Numbered from the stretch's first letter, positions 41,050 to 53,750 are shown. The stretch: 64,000 bases of DNA from Closterium sp. NIES-65 (GCA_948144175.1 CANXME010002654.1:1-64000), one strand, 5' to 3'. Notes: generated by a model not told the origin, from the sequence alone. Made by a program: numbers and translations.

Positions 41050-42398
41050 AACACTGGCTAGCAAACGCGTGACAGTAGGGTAAGCAACATGAACCTAGTA
41101 AGACTCAGGGTCCTAAACGTAAGGCAAAGAAGACGCAGGAGGAGATGGCAGCGGAACACGGTCTGGAACAGAGGAAGGACGAAGTGCCATAGCGTGTGTG
41201 CCTGGGACAGAAGGCGGATGCTCACCAGGAACACGACTACCAGTGTGACGCGCGTGAAGAGGCTAGGCAGGACGAGACGCAGGCTCACGGCGCTCTCTAA
41301 GTGAGTCTGTCTACTCAGTGTAAGGAGAAAGAGCAGGCAGTGGTGCGCCGGGCTGTAACGGGAAGCCAGTAGAAGACGGGAGGCTAAGAACCTGGCGAAG
41401 CACAGAGTCAGGCGGTGGCAAAGATGACGGTGACGGCGGAGCGAAAAACAGTCGCGGCGATGCAGTGCCACCAGCACCAGCAGCTCCAGCGCCTACAAAT
41501 AGCTCCAGAACCTCCAGCTCCAGCGCCTCCAGCAGCTCCAGAACCTCCAGCAGCAGCACCTCCAGCTCCAATGCCTCCAGCAGCAGCACCTCCAGCCCCA
41601 GCGCCTCCAGCAGCTCCAGAACCTCTAGCTCCAGCGCCTCCAGCAAAAGCACCTCCAGCTCCAGTGCCTCCAGCAGCAGCACCTCCAGCTCCAGCGCCAC
41701 CAGTAGCAGCACCCCCAGAACCGGCACATCCAGCCCAAGGGTCCCCAACTCCAGGGTCGACAGCACCAGCTCCAGGGCCTCCAGCCCCAGTACCTCCAGC
41801 AGCACCACCCCCAAAGCCGACACCTCCAGCTCCAGGAGCAGCACCAGTCCCGGCAGCTCCAGTACCTCCAGTATAAGCACCTTCAGGACCAGAGACACCA
41901 GCACTTCTAGCGCCTCCACGACAAGCAGCTCTAGCAGCACAACTCCTCAGGCGAGTACGCAATGCGAGCCACTCTCGTGCCTGCTGTGGTGAGAAAGGCC
42001 CGCGTCGGTAATCGAGACCCAGAGGAACGCCAGCAAACTCAACACCCCCCGACCCAACACCCTCCGGCTCAGCACCCGTAGGCTCCGCACTCGTAGGCTC
42101 AGCACCCCTAGGCTCGGCACCCCCTAGCACCTCACGGACACGCACCCCCAGAATCCGCAGCCGCAGGCTCAGCACCCCCAACTCCACACTCCCCAGCACC
42201 TCACGCGCAGGCTCAACACCCTCAAAAGCAGCACCCCCTGCAACACCTCCCGCAACAGCACCTGAGTCGCTAGTGACCTCTACAGGCTCAGCCAAGGGGG
42301 GCGGGAACACTTGAGACACACCTGAAGGAGCAGGACCCTAAGGCGGGAGGGAGTCGACCGGAGGGGAACCTGGAGCGAGGAAAAGCGGCGAGGGAGGG
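41050..42398 (-). mobile_element. Copia-D, left part: linker region after the integrase
   Basis: The minus strand shows SQVFPPPLAEPVEVTSDSGA, a run of GAEP-type repeats, then GPFSPQQAREWLALRTRL and a long Gly/Ala-rich repeat. This is the linker between integrase and reverse transcriptase seen also in Copia-E (51,530-52,120). The other part of the same element lies at 56,207-58,240, beyond Gypsy-B. The 5-bp duplication gaggg (42,394-42,398 and 56,207-56,211) marks the split. The reverse transcriptase is not present. It is a broken fossil. Confidence 0.75.
41500..41890. repeat. 9-bp-based repeat (cctccagca) within Copia-D
   Basis: Degenerate units such as ctccagcgcctccagcagct encode the Gly/Ala-rich linker on the minus strand. 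The plus-strand SS- and PA-rich frames are shadows. Confidence 0.8.
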
Positions 42399-42776
42399 TG
42401 TGAGGATCTAGGATCGAGCTCAGAAATGAGAGTTTGAATTGAATTGAATTGAATGATCACCTGGGTACAACACGAGGCTATATATAGGCTCGACACAAGG
42501 CCCCGTAACCAGGTGTTACGCGAAGGTTCCGCGGGTCACGAAGCGTCACGAACAGATCCTTACCGAATTAGGTAGAAGGCAATTCGGTGGCAACCGAAAA
42601 GCCAGAATTCGGTGCACGCAACCTAGCTCGGTGCTATAACTATAATAAAATATAGGAAAGCACCTAGCCTAGGAAATCAAGCAATTCATGCATGCATATA
42701 ATCATCCTATGCTAGAAATAGCATAATAAAGTAAAGGCAAGCAACCATAGCTGGCATAAGCCGTCGTACTCTCACA
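42399..42776 (-). repeat. 3' LTR of Gypsy-B
   Basis: 378 bp with inverted ends tgtgag...ctcaca. A TATA-like ctatatatagg lies at about 42,477-42,487, read in the element's direction on the minus strand. The purine tract of the internal region abuts its right edge. Confidence 0.9.
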
Positions 42777-42984
42777 CGTCCCCCCCTCAAAGCTGGGTGG
42801 CGTGAGATACACCCAGCTTGTCAAGATAGTCCTTGAGAGCACGGCGTGTATTGCCCATATCACCTTCTGCAACCCAACTGTCCTCAGTGGGGTCGTATCC
42901 CTTCCAGCGTATCAGGAACTCGAGGGTCTTGCCGCCGCGGCGCCGATGCGTGAGAACGCGCTCCACTTTGTACTCTGGTTCATC

Positions 42985-44110
42985 CTATACGAGAACCGGT
43001 GGTGGTGGCGGTATCTGCCGTCCCTGGAACTGTTGGTTGGGGTCATTGTATGGCTTCAGTAGCCGTACATGGAAAGCGTTGTGAAGCTTCCATGTATCTG
43101 GTAAGCGCAAGCGGAATGTAACTGGTGTCACCTGTGCCTCGACAAGAAAAGGACCACAGAAGCGAGGCCGGAGTTTGGATGGGAGGTGAGACGGGTTCAA
43201 GTTGCACGTGTCAAGAAGCACCTGATCTCCGACTGCTACTGAGTGATCACGTCGCTGACGATCGGCATACTGCTTCTGGGAGGTCTGCATCATGGTGAGT
43301 CGTCGCTGAGTCTTCTCCCATAGCTGCTGCATGGTCGTGACGACGTCATGTGCGGCTTGGACGTGTGGCGGTGTGGTTGGCTGCTGTGGTGTGAGTGGTT
43401 CCCGTCCGTAACACAGGAAGAAAGGAGTTTTCCCTGTGGCCGCATGTGATGCGTTGTTGTAAGTGAAATCTAGGGTCGGTAACTGTGTGTCCCAGTGGCT
43501 GACGTCGTCCTTGCAAGCTGTGCGCAGCAACTGTTCAACCACTTGATTGAGTCGCTCTGTCTGTCCGTCAGTCTGGAGGTGGTATGCTGAAGACATTGCA
43601 AGCTTTGTCCCCAACAGTCCCATGAGCTCCTTCTAGAACTTACTGGTGAATTTTGGGTCTCTGTGTGAGATGAGTGTAGCGGGGATGCCGTGGATGGTGA
43701 TGATGCAGTCGAAGAAGAGGCGAGCAGTTGCTTCAGCTGTAGCTGTGGCGTTGGTCGGTATGAAGTGACCCATTTTGGAGAACTTATCGATGACTACAAG
43801 GATGGAATCATGTCCCCGTGAGGTCGAAGGAAGTCCTGTGATGAAGTCGAGGCTAACGACCTGCCATGGCTGCTCTGGTACGGGTAGAGGCTAAAGTAAC
43901 CCTGCTTTTTTCTGCTTGCTGCTCTTCATCCGCTGGCACGTGTCGCAAGAGGTGACGAACTGCTGCACGTCTACTGCCATCCCGGGCCAGTAGTAATACT
44001 TCGCTATCTCTACTAACGTCTTGTTGCTCCCGAAATGTCCCGCATAAGGTACGTCGTGAAACTCCTCCAATAGGATCTGCCGTAGCGGGGCGTAATTCGG
44101 TACCCAAATC
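42985..44110 (-). mobile_element. Gypsy-B integrase region
   Basis: The minus strand gives AMSSAYHLQTDGQTERLNQV, the C-terminal half of the catalytic core. THAATGKTPFF-like sequence, LCYGREPLTPQQ and VGDQVLLDTCNLNPSHLPSK follow, then the GPY/F-type RPRFCGPFLVEAQVTPVTFRL. The upstream zinc-binding part lies near 43,950-44,110. No chromodomain is evident beyond DTWKLHNAFHVRLLKPY, which is the usual integrase end. Confidence 0.85.
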
Positions 44111-44115
44111 TTTCC

Positions 44116-44706
44116 TCAACCCTTCCTTACAGCTAAGTCTTTCTCCCACTGTAACAGCTTCCTGGTCTGTGCTGTAGCAATCTGTGCGTCCACGGAGTAC
44201 CCATGTTGGAAGAGAACCTTGAGCAGAGGGTTCATCCCATCGAGCTGGATGCCTGCTACATGTCCGGGGCGGCTCAACGCGTCTGCCTTGTTGTGTAGCC
44301 CGGGCTTGTAGACGATGTCGTAGTGGAAGTGAGTTTCGAGGAAGTCCACCCACCGCACCTGTCGTCGTGAGAGCGTCGGCTGCGACTTCAGGTATTTGAG
44401 ACTGCAGTGGTCAGTATAGACTGTAGTCTTCGCTCCCTCTAGGTAACACCTCCACGCCTTGAAGGCTATGACTATCGCTAAGGCTTCCTTGTCATGGATG
44501 GGGTAGTTCAGTTCTGCTCCGTGTAGCTTCTTACTGAGGTAGGCGATGGGCTGCAAACCGCGTCCGTGATCCTGCATCAGTACTGCTCCGACTGCTTGGT
44601 CACTAGTGTCTGCTTCCACCACGTAGTCTTTGTCTGGATCCGGCAAGATGAGTACTGGCGCTGTAGTCAGTGCTGTTCCATGGCTTGCTGATGAGGGGTA
44701 TCCCAT
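44116..44706 (-). mobile_element. Gypsy-B RNase H region
   Basis: This 196-codon frame includes APVLILPDPDKDYVVEADTS, AVGAVLMQDHG, LSKKLHGAELNYPIHDKEAL and the typical end FLETHFHYDIVYKPG then HNKADALSRPG. These are standard Gypsy RNase H blocks. Confidence 0.88.
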
Positions 44707-46412
44707 TTGTAGGGCGTATCCTTTTTCAGTAGGTCGGTTAGTGGCGCTGCTATCTTAGCGTACTGCGGCACGAACCTGTTGTAGTAGTTGGCGAAGCCTA
44801 GGAACTGCTGCAACTCCTTCACGTTCTCCGGTACTTTCCACTTCTTGACGGCTTTGATCTTCCGCGGGTCCACGTGTACGCCCTCGGCACTCACCATGTG
44901 CCCTAGAAAGTGCACCTTCTTCAGGGCGAAGTCGCTCTTCGACAGCTTCACGTAGAACTTGTTTTTCCGCAGGATCTCGAACACCTTCCGCAGATGCTCC
45001 ATGTGCTCCTTCATGTTCTTGGAGTAGATGAGAATGTCGTCCAGGTACACCATCACGCACTCGTCCAGCAGGGGTCGTAAGATGTGATTCATCTCCGCCT
45101 GAAACGTTGCTGGTGCGTTGCAGAGTCCGAACGGCATCACCAGGTATTCGTAGGAGCCGTATCTAGTACGGAATGCCGTCTTGTGGATCGAGTTGTCCGC
45201 CATCTTGATCTGCCTGTAACCCGACCGTAGGTCCAACTTCGAAAAGACTGTTGCACCACGCAGTTGGTCCAGTAGGTCATCTATGCGCGGTACAGGGTAT
45301 TTGTTTTTAACTATCTGTTTGTTCAGTGCACGGTAGTCGATGCACATCCGTAGACTGCCGTCTGGTTTTGGAGTGAAGAGGACTTGTGCACCGTAGGGAG
45401 AGGTGGATGGGCGGATCTGTTGTCGGTCCAGTAGATATTCTATCTGTTTCTTCATGTCTGTCAGTTCAGTCGGACTTAGTCGGTATGGTGCACGTGAGAC
45501 GGGTTTCGCACCTGGTTCCTCCACGATCTCGTGCTCGTGGGTGCGTGCTGGAGGTACGCCTGTAGGTAGGTCGTCGGGCATTATATCCTTGTACTGCTCC
45601 AAGACCTCCTTCACTGCTGCAGGTAGCTCCGAACTCGGCTTCTCCTCCTCTGCTGCTGCCATAACCAATGCTAAGTATCCTGTGTTACTCTCGTTCACAG
45701 TCCGTTCGAACCGTGCCAGTGTCGTTTCAGGAATGTTCCCTGTATCCGTCCAGCTTCGCAGCTCCACCCATTTCCCGTTGTTGTAGATGCACGCCTTCCT
45801 GTTGACCCAGTCGATCTCGGGGTTGAACCGCTTCAAGAAATCTCGCCCCAAGATGAAATCTAAGCCCTTCATGTTCGTGATCAGCAACGTCGACTTCCAC
45901 CTCAGCGCCCCTATGTGCAGCTGCAGTGATGCTTCGCCGTGGATGGGAAGTTTCGTACCGTCCACCATTGTTGCCATGAACTTGGTCTCCTCCGAAGGTT
46001 CTCCAATTTTCTCCAACGTCCTGTGGTCGCACACCGAGTGAGACGCACCACTGTCCACCATTGCCTGAAGGCGTCGCCCATTGCAGATCACCTCGAGTAG
46101 TAGTGGTTTTTGCTGCTCCGAGTAACCGTAGATGGTCTCGCTTATAGGATCGTAGGGTACGTCAAATAGATCATCCCTCGGTCCTGCGCTCGAAGCTGCT
46201 GACTCCATATCAGTTTCCAACTGAGCAGGGTTAGAAGGATTTATCCGAGGCCGATTCAGCTTCGTCTTGGCTTGGAACCTTCCCTTAAGCCTTTGCAGTT
46301 GTGCAGGCTTCTCCTGTGTGCAATGGGGAGCCTTAACACTATGCTGCGGGGAGAGAATATGAACTCCTTGGAACGCACGACCCTTTTCAACGCTCCGGAG
46401 TGGTTTGCCCAA
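44667..46412 (-). mobile_element. Gypsy-B protease and reverse transcriptase, long open frame
   Basis: The frame has 581 codons. The protease segment has [17 protein letters not shown] and, later, [15 protein letters not shown]. Reverse transcriptase blocks follow: [55 protein letters not shown], the catalytic [14 protein letters not shown], and [20 protein letters not shown]. The order and spacing are those of a complete Gypsy reverse transcriptase. This is the best preserved coding stretch of any retroelement in the window. Confidence 0.92.
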
Positions 46413-46508
46413 ATTCTCAGGTACCTGAATAATGTCTTAAGGCTTTTTCTTGGCCTTGAAATCTCCCCTGAATTTTTAAAGGCTTGAAAACCTCGAGAGG
46501 AAATATTC

Positions 46509-47346
46509 TTACTCTCGGGGGTGTTCGGCTGGAGTTTCCCGGTCGGTGCAGAGTCTTGTTTCGCGGAGCCTCCATTTGTCTTGGCGATTTCCCCTGTTTG
46601 TCGCGCCATCATGCCCTCCTTTTTTCGCCATCGTGGATGTCGCACTGTTGTTGCCCTGCAGCTCTGCTAGTACCTTCTTCAACTTCCAACACGCCAAGAG
46701 TCGATGTCCTGCTGCGCCGCAAAATTCGCACTTCTCATATTTTGTCGGCCGCTGCTTCGCGTCGATCTTGTCGAGATCCATTGGGTCGGCGGTCGTGGGT
46801 GGTGCCGATCGCTTCGTGCCAAATGATTGGTTCGGCACGTGGCGTCGTGTCTCGGGCTCACATCGCATTAGCGCATCGAATCTCTCTGCTGCACGCACCA
46901 TGTCGCGATAGTTGTTGTAGTTCGCGGCAATCACCTGTTGGCAGACTTCCATCTTTAGCCCCTCAGTATACGCTTGGATTTTTTCCCCTTCGGTCATATC
47001 GGTAATTCGGTTGAAGAGGCTCTCCATCTGCTGCGTGTACTGTGTTACACTTTCGAACTGTTTATGCCGATGACTCTGCTGCCGCGCCATGTAGCTGGAG
47101 TTGATTGGTTCGAAACGCTGAATCAAAGCTTCCCAAAACTTCATCCATGACCCCTCGCCTCGGATCTCATTGTTGTTGTAAATCCACTCGAGCGCTGGGC
47201 CTCGTAACAGTGTCGCTGCGAGCCGAATCCGCATTGCATCATGTGTCGGGGTCGTACAGCCAACGGCCTTGAAGTAAATTTCGAGAGTCGCAATGAATCG
47301 ACGAACGTCAGTGTCTCTCGCATTCGGATTGAACGTCTCCGGTAGC
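46509..47346 (-). mobile_element. Gypsy-B gag region with a zinc knuckle
   Basis: The minus strand has the retrotransposon gag block ALEWIYNNNEIRGEGSWMKF, then RFEPINSSYMARQQ and TQYTQQMESLFNRI. A single CCHC knuckle follows (CEFCGAAGHRLLAC). The 5' side ends where the Copia-E LTR begins at 47,347. Confidence 0.85.
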
Positions 47347-47470
47347 TGTCAGATTTATATGACATAGCTGTTGTAGGCTATAGTGGGGTAGCACATATGG
47401 GGTACCAGTTTCTAGGGTTTGTACTTGTACCCAACTTTCCCTTAGTCAATTCATTCTCGTTCATTTTCTC
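47347..47470 (+). repeat. 5' LTR of Copia-E
   Basis: It shares ggctatagtggggtag and other words with the Copia-C LTR at 34,062. It begins TG and ends CA. The primer site follows at 47,471. Confidence 0.75.
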
Positions 47471-47579
47471 ATGGTATCGAGCAGGTTCCCCTGTGGGAAC
47501 TGTTCCTAGGGCCCACCACCTTTTTTTCCTGCCCGGAGCGCGCTCTACTCTGCCCGAGTCGCGCTCCCCTCTTTCGACC

Positions 47580-48470
47580 CTGTCGCGCCGCCTTAGCGGC
47601 CCCGACGCGTCGCGCTTGCGGCCCCGTTGCGTCGCCCTCGCGGCCCCGTCACGTCGCGCCGCCCTAGCGGCCGCGTCGCGCCGCCCTTGCAGCCCCGATC
47701 CGCCGCCCTCGCGGCTCCGTCGCGTCGCGCCGCCCTCGCGGCCCGTTCGCGCCGCCATTGCGGGCCTTTCGTGCCGCCCTCGCGGCCTCTTCAAGCCGCC
47801 CTCGCGACCCCCCCTCCTAGCCGCCCTAGCGGCCCCGTCGCCTACCCCTACGGCCCCGGCGCCGCCCTTCCCGGCCCCGGCGCCGCCCTTCCTAGCCCCG
47901 GCGCCGCCTCTGCTGGCCCTGTCGCCTACCCTGCTGGCCCCGTCGCCTACCCTGCGGCCCCGGCGCTACCCTGCGGGGCCCCGGCGCCGCCTCTGCTGGC
48001 CCCGTCGTCTACCCTGCGGACCCGTCGCCGCCTCTGCTGGCCCAGTCGCCTACCCTGCAGCCCCGGCGCCGCCTCTGCTGGCCCCGTCGCCGCCTCTGCT
48101 GGCCCCGTCGCCTACCCTGCGGCCCCGGCGCTACCCTTCCCGGCCCCGGTGCCGCCTCTACCGGCCCCGCCGCCGTCCCCACGCGGCCCTGCCGTCACCA
48201 CCGAACCGCCGGCTCCGCCGAGCTACTGCCGAGCCGCCCGAGCCGCCTGAGCCGCCCGAGCCGCCGCGCCACCTGAGCCGCCCGAGCCGCCGGGTCGCCG
48301 AGCTGCCGAGCCGCCGTACCGCCGAGCCGCCGGGCCGGCGAATCGCCGAGCCGCAGTTGCTGCCGAGCCGCCGTACCGCCGAGTCGCCCGAGCCGCCAGA
48401 GCCGCGGAGTCGCCAAGCTGCATTTCCTGCCGAGCCGCCGAGCCGCCCGAGCCGCCCTGTCCGGTAAGAG
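47580..48470. repeat. GC-rich leader repeats of Copia-E
   Basis: Loose units such as gccgccctagcggcc, cctctgctggccccgtcgcc and gagccgcccgagccgcc. They open long Ala/Pro/Arg-rich frames with no protein similarity. Confidence 0.8.
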
Positions 48471-48531
48471 CAGCGCCTCTATCACTGCACTGCCCTTACC
48501 CTACTGTTCGCGCTGCTAGTCTACCGCTGTC

Positions 48532-49860
48532 ATGCCTACCCCTAGTGTCCTCGATTTTGACGCTGAGGGTCGGGCCGTTGACTTTGACGTCTGGGTAGAT
48601 GACCTGCAGCTTTTCCTACAGTGCGATAGGGCAGACGGTCTCTCCCTCTTTGACCTCACTTCTGGTGCCTCTCCTTCCCCTGCTGCTGATGCTGACACCA
48701 CTGATCGCTCACAGTGGGCCACACGCGATGCTGCTGCACGTCTTGCTGTGCGTCGCCACCTGCCTACCTCTGAGCGTGCGCACTTTAGCCAGTAAAAGAG
48801 TGCTCAAACCTTGTACGACGCTGTAGTTGCGCGCTACTCCTCTCCTGCCACTGCTGCACTAAGCCGCCTCATGCTATCGTACCTCTTCCCTTACCTTGCT
48901 GCCTTTCCCACAGTCACTGACCTCATTACGCACCTCCGCACTAGTGACACTCGCTACCGCGCTGCGCTTCCTGCTGACTTCTGCACCAAGAACCCCCCCC
49001 CCCCATGTACATCACCCTCTACTACATAGTCACCCGGCTCCCTGACTCTCTCCGCGTAGTCAGGGACCACTTCCTCTCAGTTTGCCCCACCACTCTCACT
49101 GTTGACCTCCTCGAGAAGGCCCTCCTAGCGGCCGAGAAGAGCATAGTCGCTGTAGGAGCCTCTCGTGGTGACCCTCGCACCCCCGTCTTTGAGGGGTGTT
49201 CCCCCTCCCCCCTTTTGCCCTCTGTTGCCTCTGCTGCTGCGGCCGACCTCGTTGGTCTCCAGTCGATCGGCGCTGCGTCTGCCCCGAGCGGGAGACGCCG
49301 CACCGGCAAGGGCAAGGGGGGCAAGGGCGCTGGAGGGGCTGGCGGGGGCGGTGGAGGTGGCGGTGGCGGCAGTGGAGGGGGTGGGGGTGGTGGTGGGAGT
49401 GGTGGCGGGGGTGGAGGTGTTGGTGGCGGCAGTGGAGGCGGAGGCGGAGGCGGCGGTGGCGGTGGGGGCGGAGGTGGCGGAGGTGGCGGCGGAGGAGGAG
49501 GCGGCGGCGGAGGAGGCGGAGCTGGTCTGGGTGGCGCTGCGCAGAGGGTCGGCTCCGGTGGTGGTCAGCGCCAGCAGCAGCAGCGCACTCGTGACATCCC
49601 CCCCCCTCAGCAGCTCCGTGAGTGGTACGCTGCACGCCAGCGGGGTGGGGGTACTGGTCCGTGCACCTACGTCCTACGCACCGGCGACCGCGCGGGTGAG
49701 CAACGCGGGGGTGCGCACTCCACCCAGCGCTGCTTTGGCCGCCTGACGGACGCTTGGCGTCACCAGTTCCCTGAGGCCACTGAGATCCCTCGCTGGGGCG
49801 AGCTATCTAGGGCGGGAGAAGCTATCTTTGACCTTGACTTTGACGCTATTCTTGCTGCCA
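48532..49860 (+). mobile_element. Copia-E gag region with a Gly-rich linker
   Basis: It begins MPTPSVLDFDAEGRAVDFDV. It shows the same UBN2-type blocks as Copia-C (WVDDLQLFLQCDRADGLSLF; LPDSLRVVRDHFLSVCPTTL), a Gly tract at 49,335-49,530, and the segment QQLREWYAARQRGGGTGPCT that leads into the Cys/His region. Confidence 0.82.
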
Positions 49861-51430
49861 TGTATACTGTGACTATTAGTGATGAGGGTGACTATTACCG
49901 GTGTTTTCCGCCCGACCCGGGCATTGAGACTGCTGCTCTAGGTACTGGTGAGGCTGCTGCTCTAGGTGCTAGCGAGGCTGTTGCTCTAGGTGCCAGAGCG
50001 TCTGCTTCCTCGGGTGCTGGTGAGGCTGCTCTCTCAGGTAACGCGTCGGCTTCGGCCTCCCACACCTTCACCCTTGACTCGGGGGCTTCTCGCTCCTTCT
50101 TTCGAGACCGCACCACACTCACGCCGCTTGGTCGGCCAGATGCAGTCTCTCTGGCAGACCCCTCTGGGGGTCCTGTCCTTGCTCACTTCTCCACTGTCCT
50201 CCCGTGTCCGGCGGCCCCCTCTGGCACCCTGTCTGGTCCTTACCTCCCCTCGTTCTCTACAAACATGGTGAGTGGTGCTGACCTACAGGATGCGGGGGTT
50301 CACCAGTTCACTCCTGCGAGTCAGCGGGTGACCCACTGCACGGACGCTCGGACAGGCCGACACCTGGCCACGTTTACACGTCGGCCGGGGTCGAGCATGT
50401 ACACACTGACCGCTGAGTCTCCTCCTGTCCCTGCGTCTAGTCAGGTAGCTGCGTCGGGTCAGGTGTTTGCTGCAGCGTCCAGGTCTGGTCCTGAGTCTGC
50501 CCCCTGCTCGTGTCGCCTCCTGTCTCACGAGACTCTCCTCTGGCACCACCGCCTTGGTCACCCCTCCCTGCTTCGTCTCCGAGGCATGGCCTCTCGTGTC
50601 CTTGTCTATGGTCTTCCCCGGTCCCTCCCTCCCCTTACCCCGGGGCCTGCCCCTTCCTGCGTCCCCTGCGTCGAGGGGCGGCAGCGTGCTGCCCCTCACT
50701 CCTCCCAGTTTCCTCCGACAGAGGCCCCACATGGACGTGTGGGGCCCAGCCCGCATCTGTGGACAGAGTCACGAGCGCTACTTCGTGCTGGTGGTTGACG
50801 ACTACTCGCGTTACACCACAGTCTTCCCCTTGCGCAGCAAGGGTGATGTCACTGAGGTGTTGATCGACTGGATCCGCGCAGCTCGTCTCCAGCTCAGGCG
50901 GCGCTTCGGCTCAGACTTTCCTGTTCTGCGTCTGCCCTCTCACAGAGGCGGAGAGTTCTCCTATTGCCTTCTGCGAGCCTAGTGTCGTGCACGAGGCATC
51001 CGCCGGACCTTCACGCTTCCGGACTCTCCACAGCAAAATGGGATAGCTGAGCGCCGCATTGGCATGGTCATGGACGTCGCCCGTACGTCCATGATGCATG
51101 CGGCTGCCCCCCATTTTCTGTGGCCGTTTGCGGTTCGGTACGCGGCGCATCAGATCAACCTTCAGCCCAGGGTCTCCATGCCGGAGACCTCCCCAGCTTT
51201 GCTGTGGACCGGGAAGGTTGGCAATGCGTCTGCGTTCTGTGTCTGGGGATCTCGGGCGTTTGTCCACGACTTGTCTGCGGACAAGCTGTCCCCTCGTGCT
51301 ACTCCTTGCGTCTTCCCTGGCTTCCCCCCTGATGCGCCTGGGTGGCAGTTCTACCGCCCCACCTCTCGCCGTGTTCAGTCCTCCCAGGATGTCACGTTTG
51401 ACAAGTCGGTCCCCTACTACCGCCTCTTCC
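49860..51430 (+). mobile_element. Copia-E protease, pre-integrase and integrase regions
   Basis: The protease segment HTFTLDSGASRSFFRD lies at about 50,062-50,110. The GAG-pre-integrase segment ETLLWHHRLGHPSLLRLRGM lies at about 50,530-50,590. Integrase blocks are RYFVLVVDDYSRYTTVFPL (50,775-50,830), then SPQQNGIAERRIGMVMDVAR (51,025-51,085), HFLWPFAVRYAAHQINLQPR and the C-terminal FVHDLSADKLSPRATPCVFP. It is a fossil with breaks. Confidence 0.85.
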
Positions 51431-51529
51431 CCTACCGCACTCCGTCCCTCCCCCCGCCACCGCTCTTCCTTGTGCCAGGTCCCCCCCCGGTAGACCCCCT
51501 CCCCCCTCAGGGTCCTGCCCCTTCAGGTG

Positions 51530-52130
51530 TGTCCCACGTAGACGCAGTCGAGCCTGTCGAGGTTGCTGGTGACTCACGTGCTGTTGAGGGTGTTGAGCCT
51601 GGGGGTGCTGACTCTGGGGGTGCTGAGCGTGTGGGTGCTACGACTAGGGGTGCTGAGCCTGGGGGTGCTACGCCTGGAGGTGCTGAGCCTGGGGGTGCGG
51701 AGCCTGAAGGAGCTGGGCCTGCTCGTGTCGCGTCTGGCGGTACTGTGCCTGGAGGTTCTCCGGGTGCTTCGTCTCGGCGGGAGCCACTCTCTCCACAGGA
51801 GCTGCGCGAGTGGTTTGCCCAACGCTGGACGAGTGCTGCTGGAGCTGAAGGTTCTTTGGCTACTGAGGGTGCTCGTGTCGCGGGTCCCGAAGGTGCTCGT
51901 ACTGGGAGTACTGGAGCTGCTGGGCCTGCGGGTACGACTAGAGCTGGAGCTGCTGAGGGTGTTGGCGCTGAGGCTACTGCTGTCGGTCCTGGAGGCGGTC
52001 CTGCTGGGGGTGCTACTGGTGCTGCTGGAGGTCCTGGAGCTACTGGAGCTGCTGGGGGTGCTGGAGCTAGAGGTGCTACTGGCATTGGTGCTACCACTGG
52101 GGGTACTGGTGCTGTCCCTCCTGTGTCTGG
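51530..52130 (+). repeat. GAEPGG-type repeat in the Copia-E linker
   Basis: Repeats of 15, 18 and 27 bp encode GGAEPGGATPGGAEPGG and later GATGAAGGPGATGAAGG. The region joins integrase and reverse transcriptase. Copia-D and Copia-F have linkers of the same style. Confidence 0.75.
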
Positions 52131-52587
52131 AGTTGCCGCGTGGCCTCGGCCGTACTTCGTTCCGCTCCTTTAGCAGGTTCTTGGTCTTCCGCCTTCTACT
52201 GGTCCTCCTCCTCCCATAGAGTGTTCACAGCCTGTCCCGTCACAGTTACAGTTACAGCCAGCCTCCCCACTGCCTGCTCCTTCTCCCTACTGGTCCTACT
52301 GGAGGTCTTGCTGAGCGTCGTGAGCCTGCGTCTCGACGTGCGTCGCCTGTCCGTCCTGCTCGCACTAGTTGTCGTGGTTCGCGTCAGCGTCCTCCTCCTA
52401 TCCCTGGCACGCACCGGATGTCTCTGCGTCTGTCCACTGCTCCTCTGCGTGCCCCTTTGCCTTCTCCTCCTGAGTCCTCTCTTCCTCCTCTTGCCGACCC
52501 GGAGCCGGACTCTCTTCGTTCTGCCAGTCCTACTGTCACGCGTCTCCTTGCTACTGTCGTCACTGAACCTTCCTTTGAGTCCACGCT

Positions 52588-53750
52588 GTGTCTGCCCTAG
52601 TTGGTGAGCTCGTCGACTTTGCTGCTCGCTGTCGTCTAGGCTACGCTGCTAGTCTTGTCGCTGAGTATGAGTCTGTCTGTCCTCCGTCCGTCGGGGGTGA
52701 GTGTGCCCTTGGCACGGACGTCCTTGAGGACAGGCAGGAGGAGTTCCGGTGTTTGGCTGCTAGTTCACCTCATCTCGTGTCCGTACTGCTTACCCCTGAG
52801 GGAGACCCGGATGTACTTGACATCCCGACTCCGCGCTCTTACGCGAAGGCGATAGAGGGTCCCTACTCCTCTCAGGGGCAAGCAGCTATGGACACAGAGA
52901 TGGCTTCCTGGAAGTCCACACGCACCTACGTTGACGAGGTTCCCCCGCCTGGGGCGAACATCGTCAGTGGCATGTGGATTTTAAGGGTGAAGCGACCGCC
53001 GGGTTCTCCGCCTATCTTCAAGGTGCGTTACGTGGCTCGTGGCTTCAGTCAGCGGCAGGGAGTTAACTACTTTCAGACCTTCTCTCCCACCCCGAAGATG
53101 ACCACTCTTCGGGTACTGCTGCACGTTGCTGCTCACCGTGACTACGAGCTGCACTCTCTTGACTTCAGCACTGCTTTCTTACAGGGCAGCCTGCACGAGG
53201 AGATCTGGCTGTGTCGCCCACCTGACTTCACTGGGACTTTTCCTCATGGCATCCAGTGGAGCCTCCGGCGGCCAGTCTACGGTCTCCGCCAGGCACCGCG
53301 TGAGTGGCACGACACACTGAGGACTACACTTGCGGCTCTTGGGTTTGCTCCCTCTACTGCCGACCTGTCACTGTTTCTGCGCAGCGACACTTCTTTGCCG
53401 CCGTTCTACATCCTCGTGTACGTCGTCAACTCGATCTTTGCCAAAGCTGACACTGCTGGACTCACCCACGTGAAGTGCGAGCTGCAGAAGAGACACACGT
53501 GCACAGACCTGGGTGAACTGCGCACCTACCTTGGCCTGCAGATCACCCGAGACAGAGCACGCCACACCATTACCCTGACTCAGTCACACATGGTGCAGCA
53601 CGTCCTACAGCGCTTCGGCTTCACGTACTCCTCGCCTCAGGCCACTTCTCTGCCTACTCGCCACTCGCTCTCAGCTCTGCCTTCGGATGAGTCCGTAGAG
53701 CCGAGTGGCCCGTACCCAGAGCTTGTTGGCTGCCTCATGTACCTGATGAC
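52588..53750 (+). mobile_element. Copia-E reverse transcriptase, part before the insertion
   Basis: Blocks are AMDTEMASWKSTRTYVDEVP, GMWILRVKRPPGS, RYVARGFSQRQGVNYFQTFS, the core HSLDFSTAFLQGSLHEEIWL, PVYGLRQAPREWHDTL, FYILVYVVNSIFA and GELRTYLGLQITRDRA. The match to Copia reverse transcriptases is strong. Coding sequence of the same element resumes beyond the insertion, after 54,848. Confidence 0.88.
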
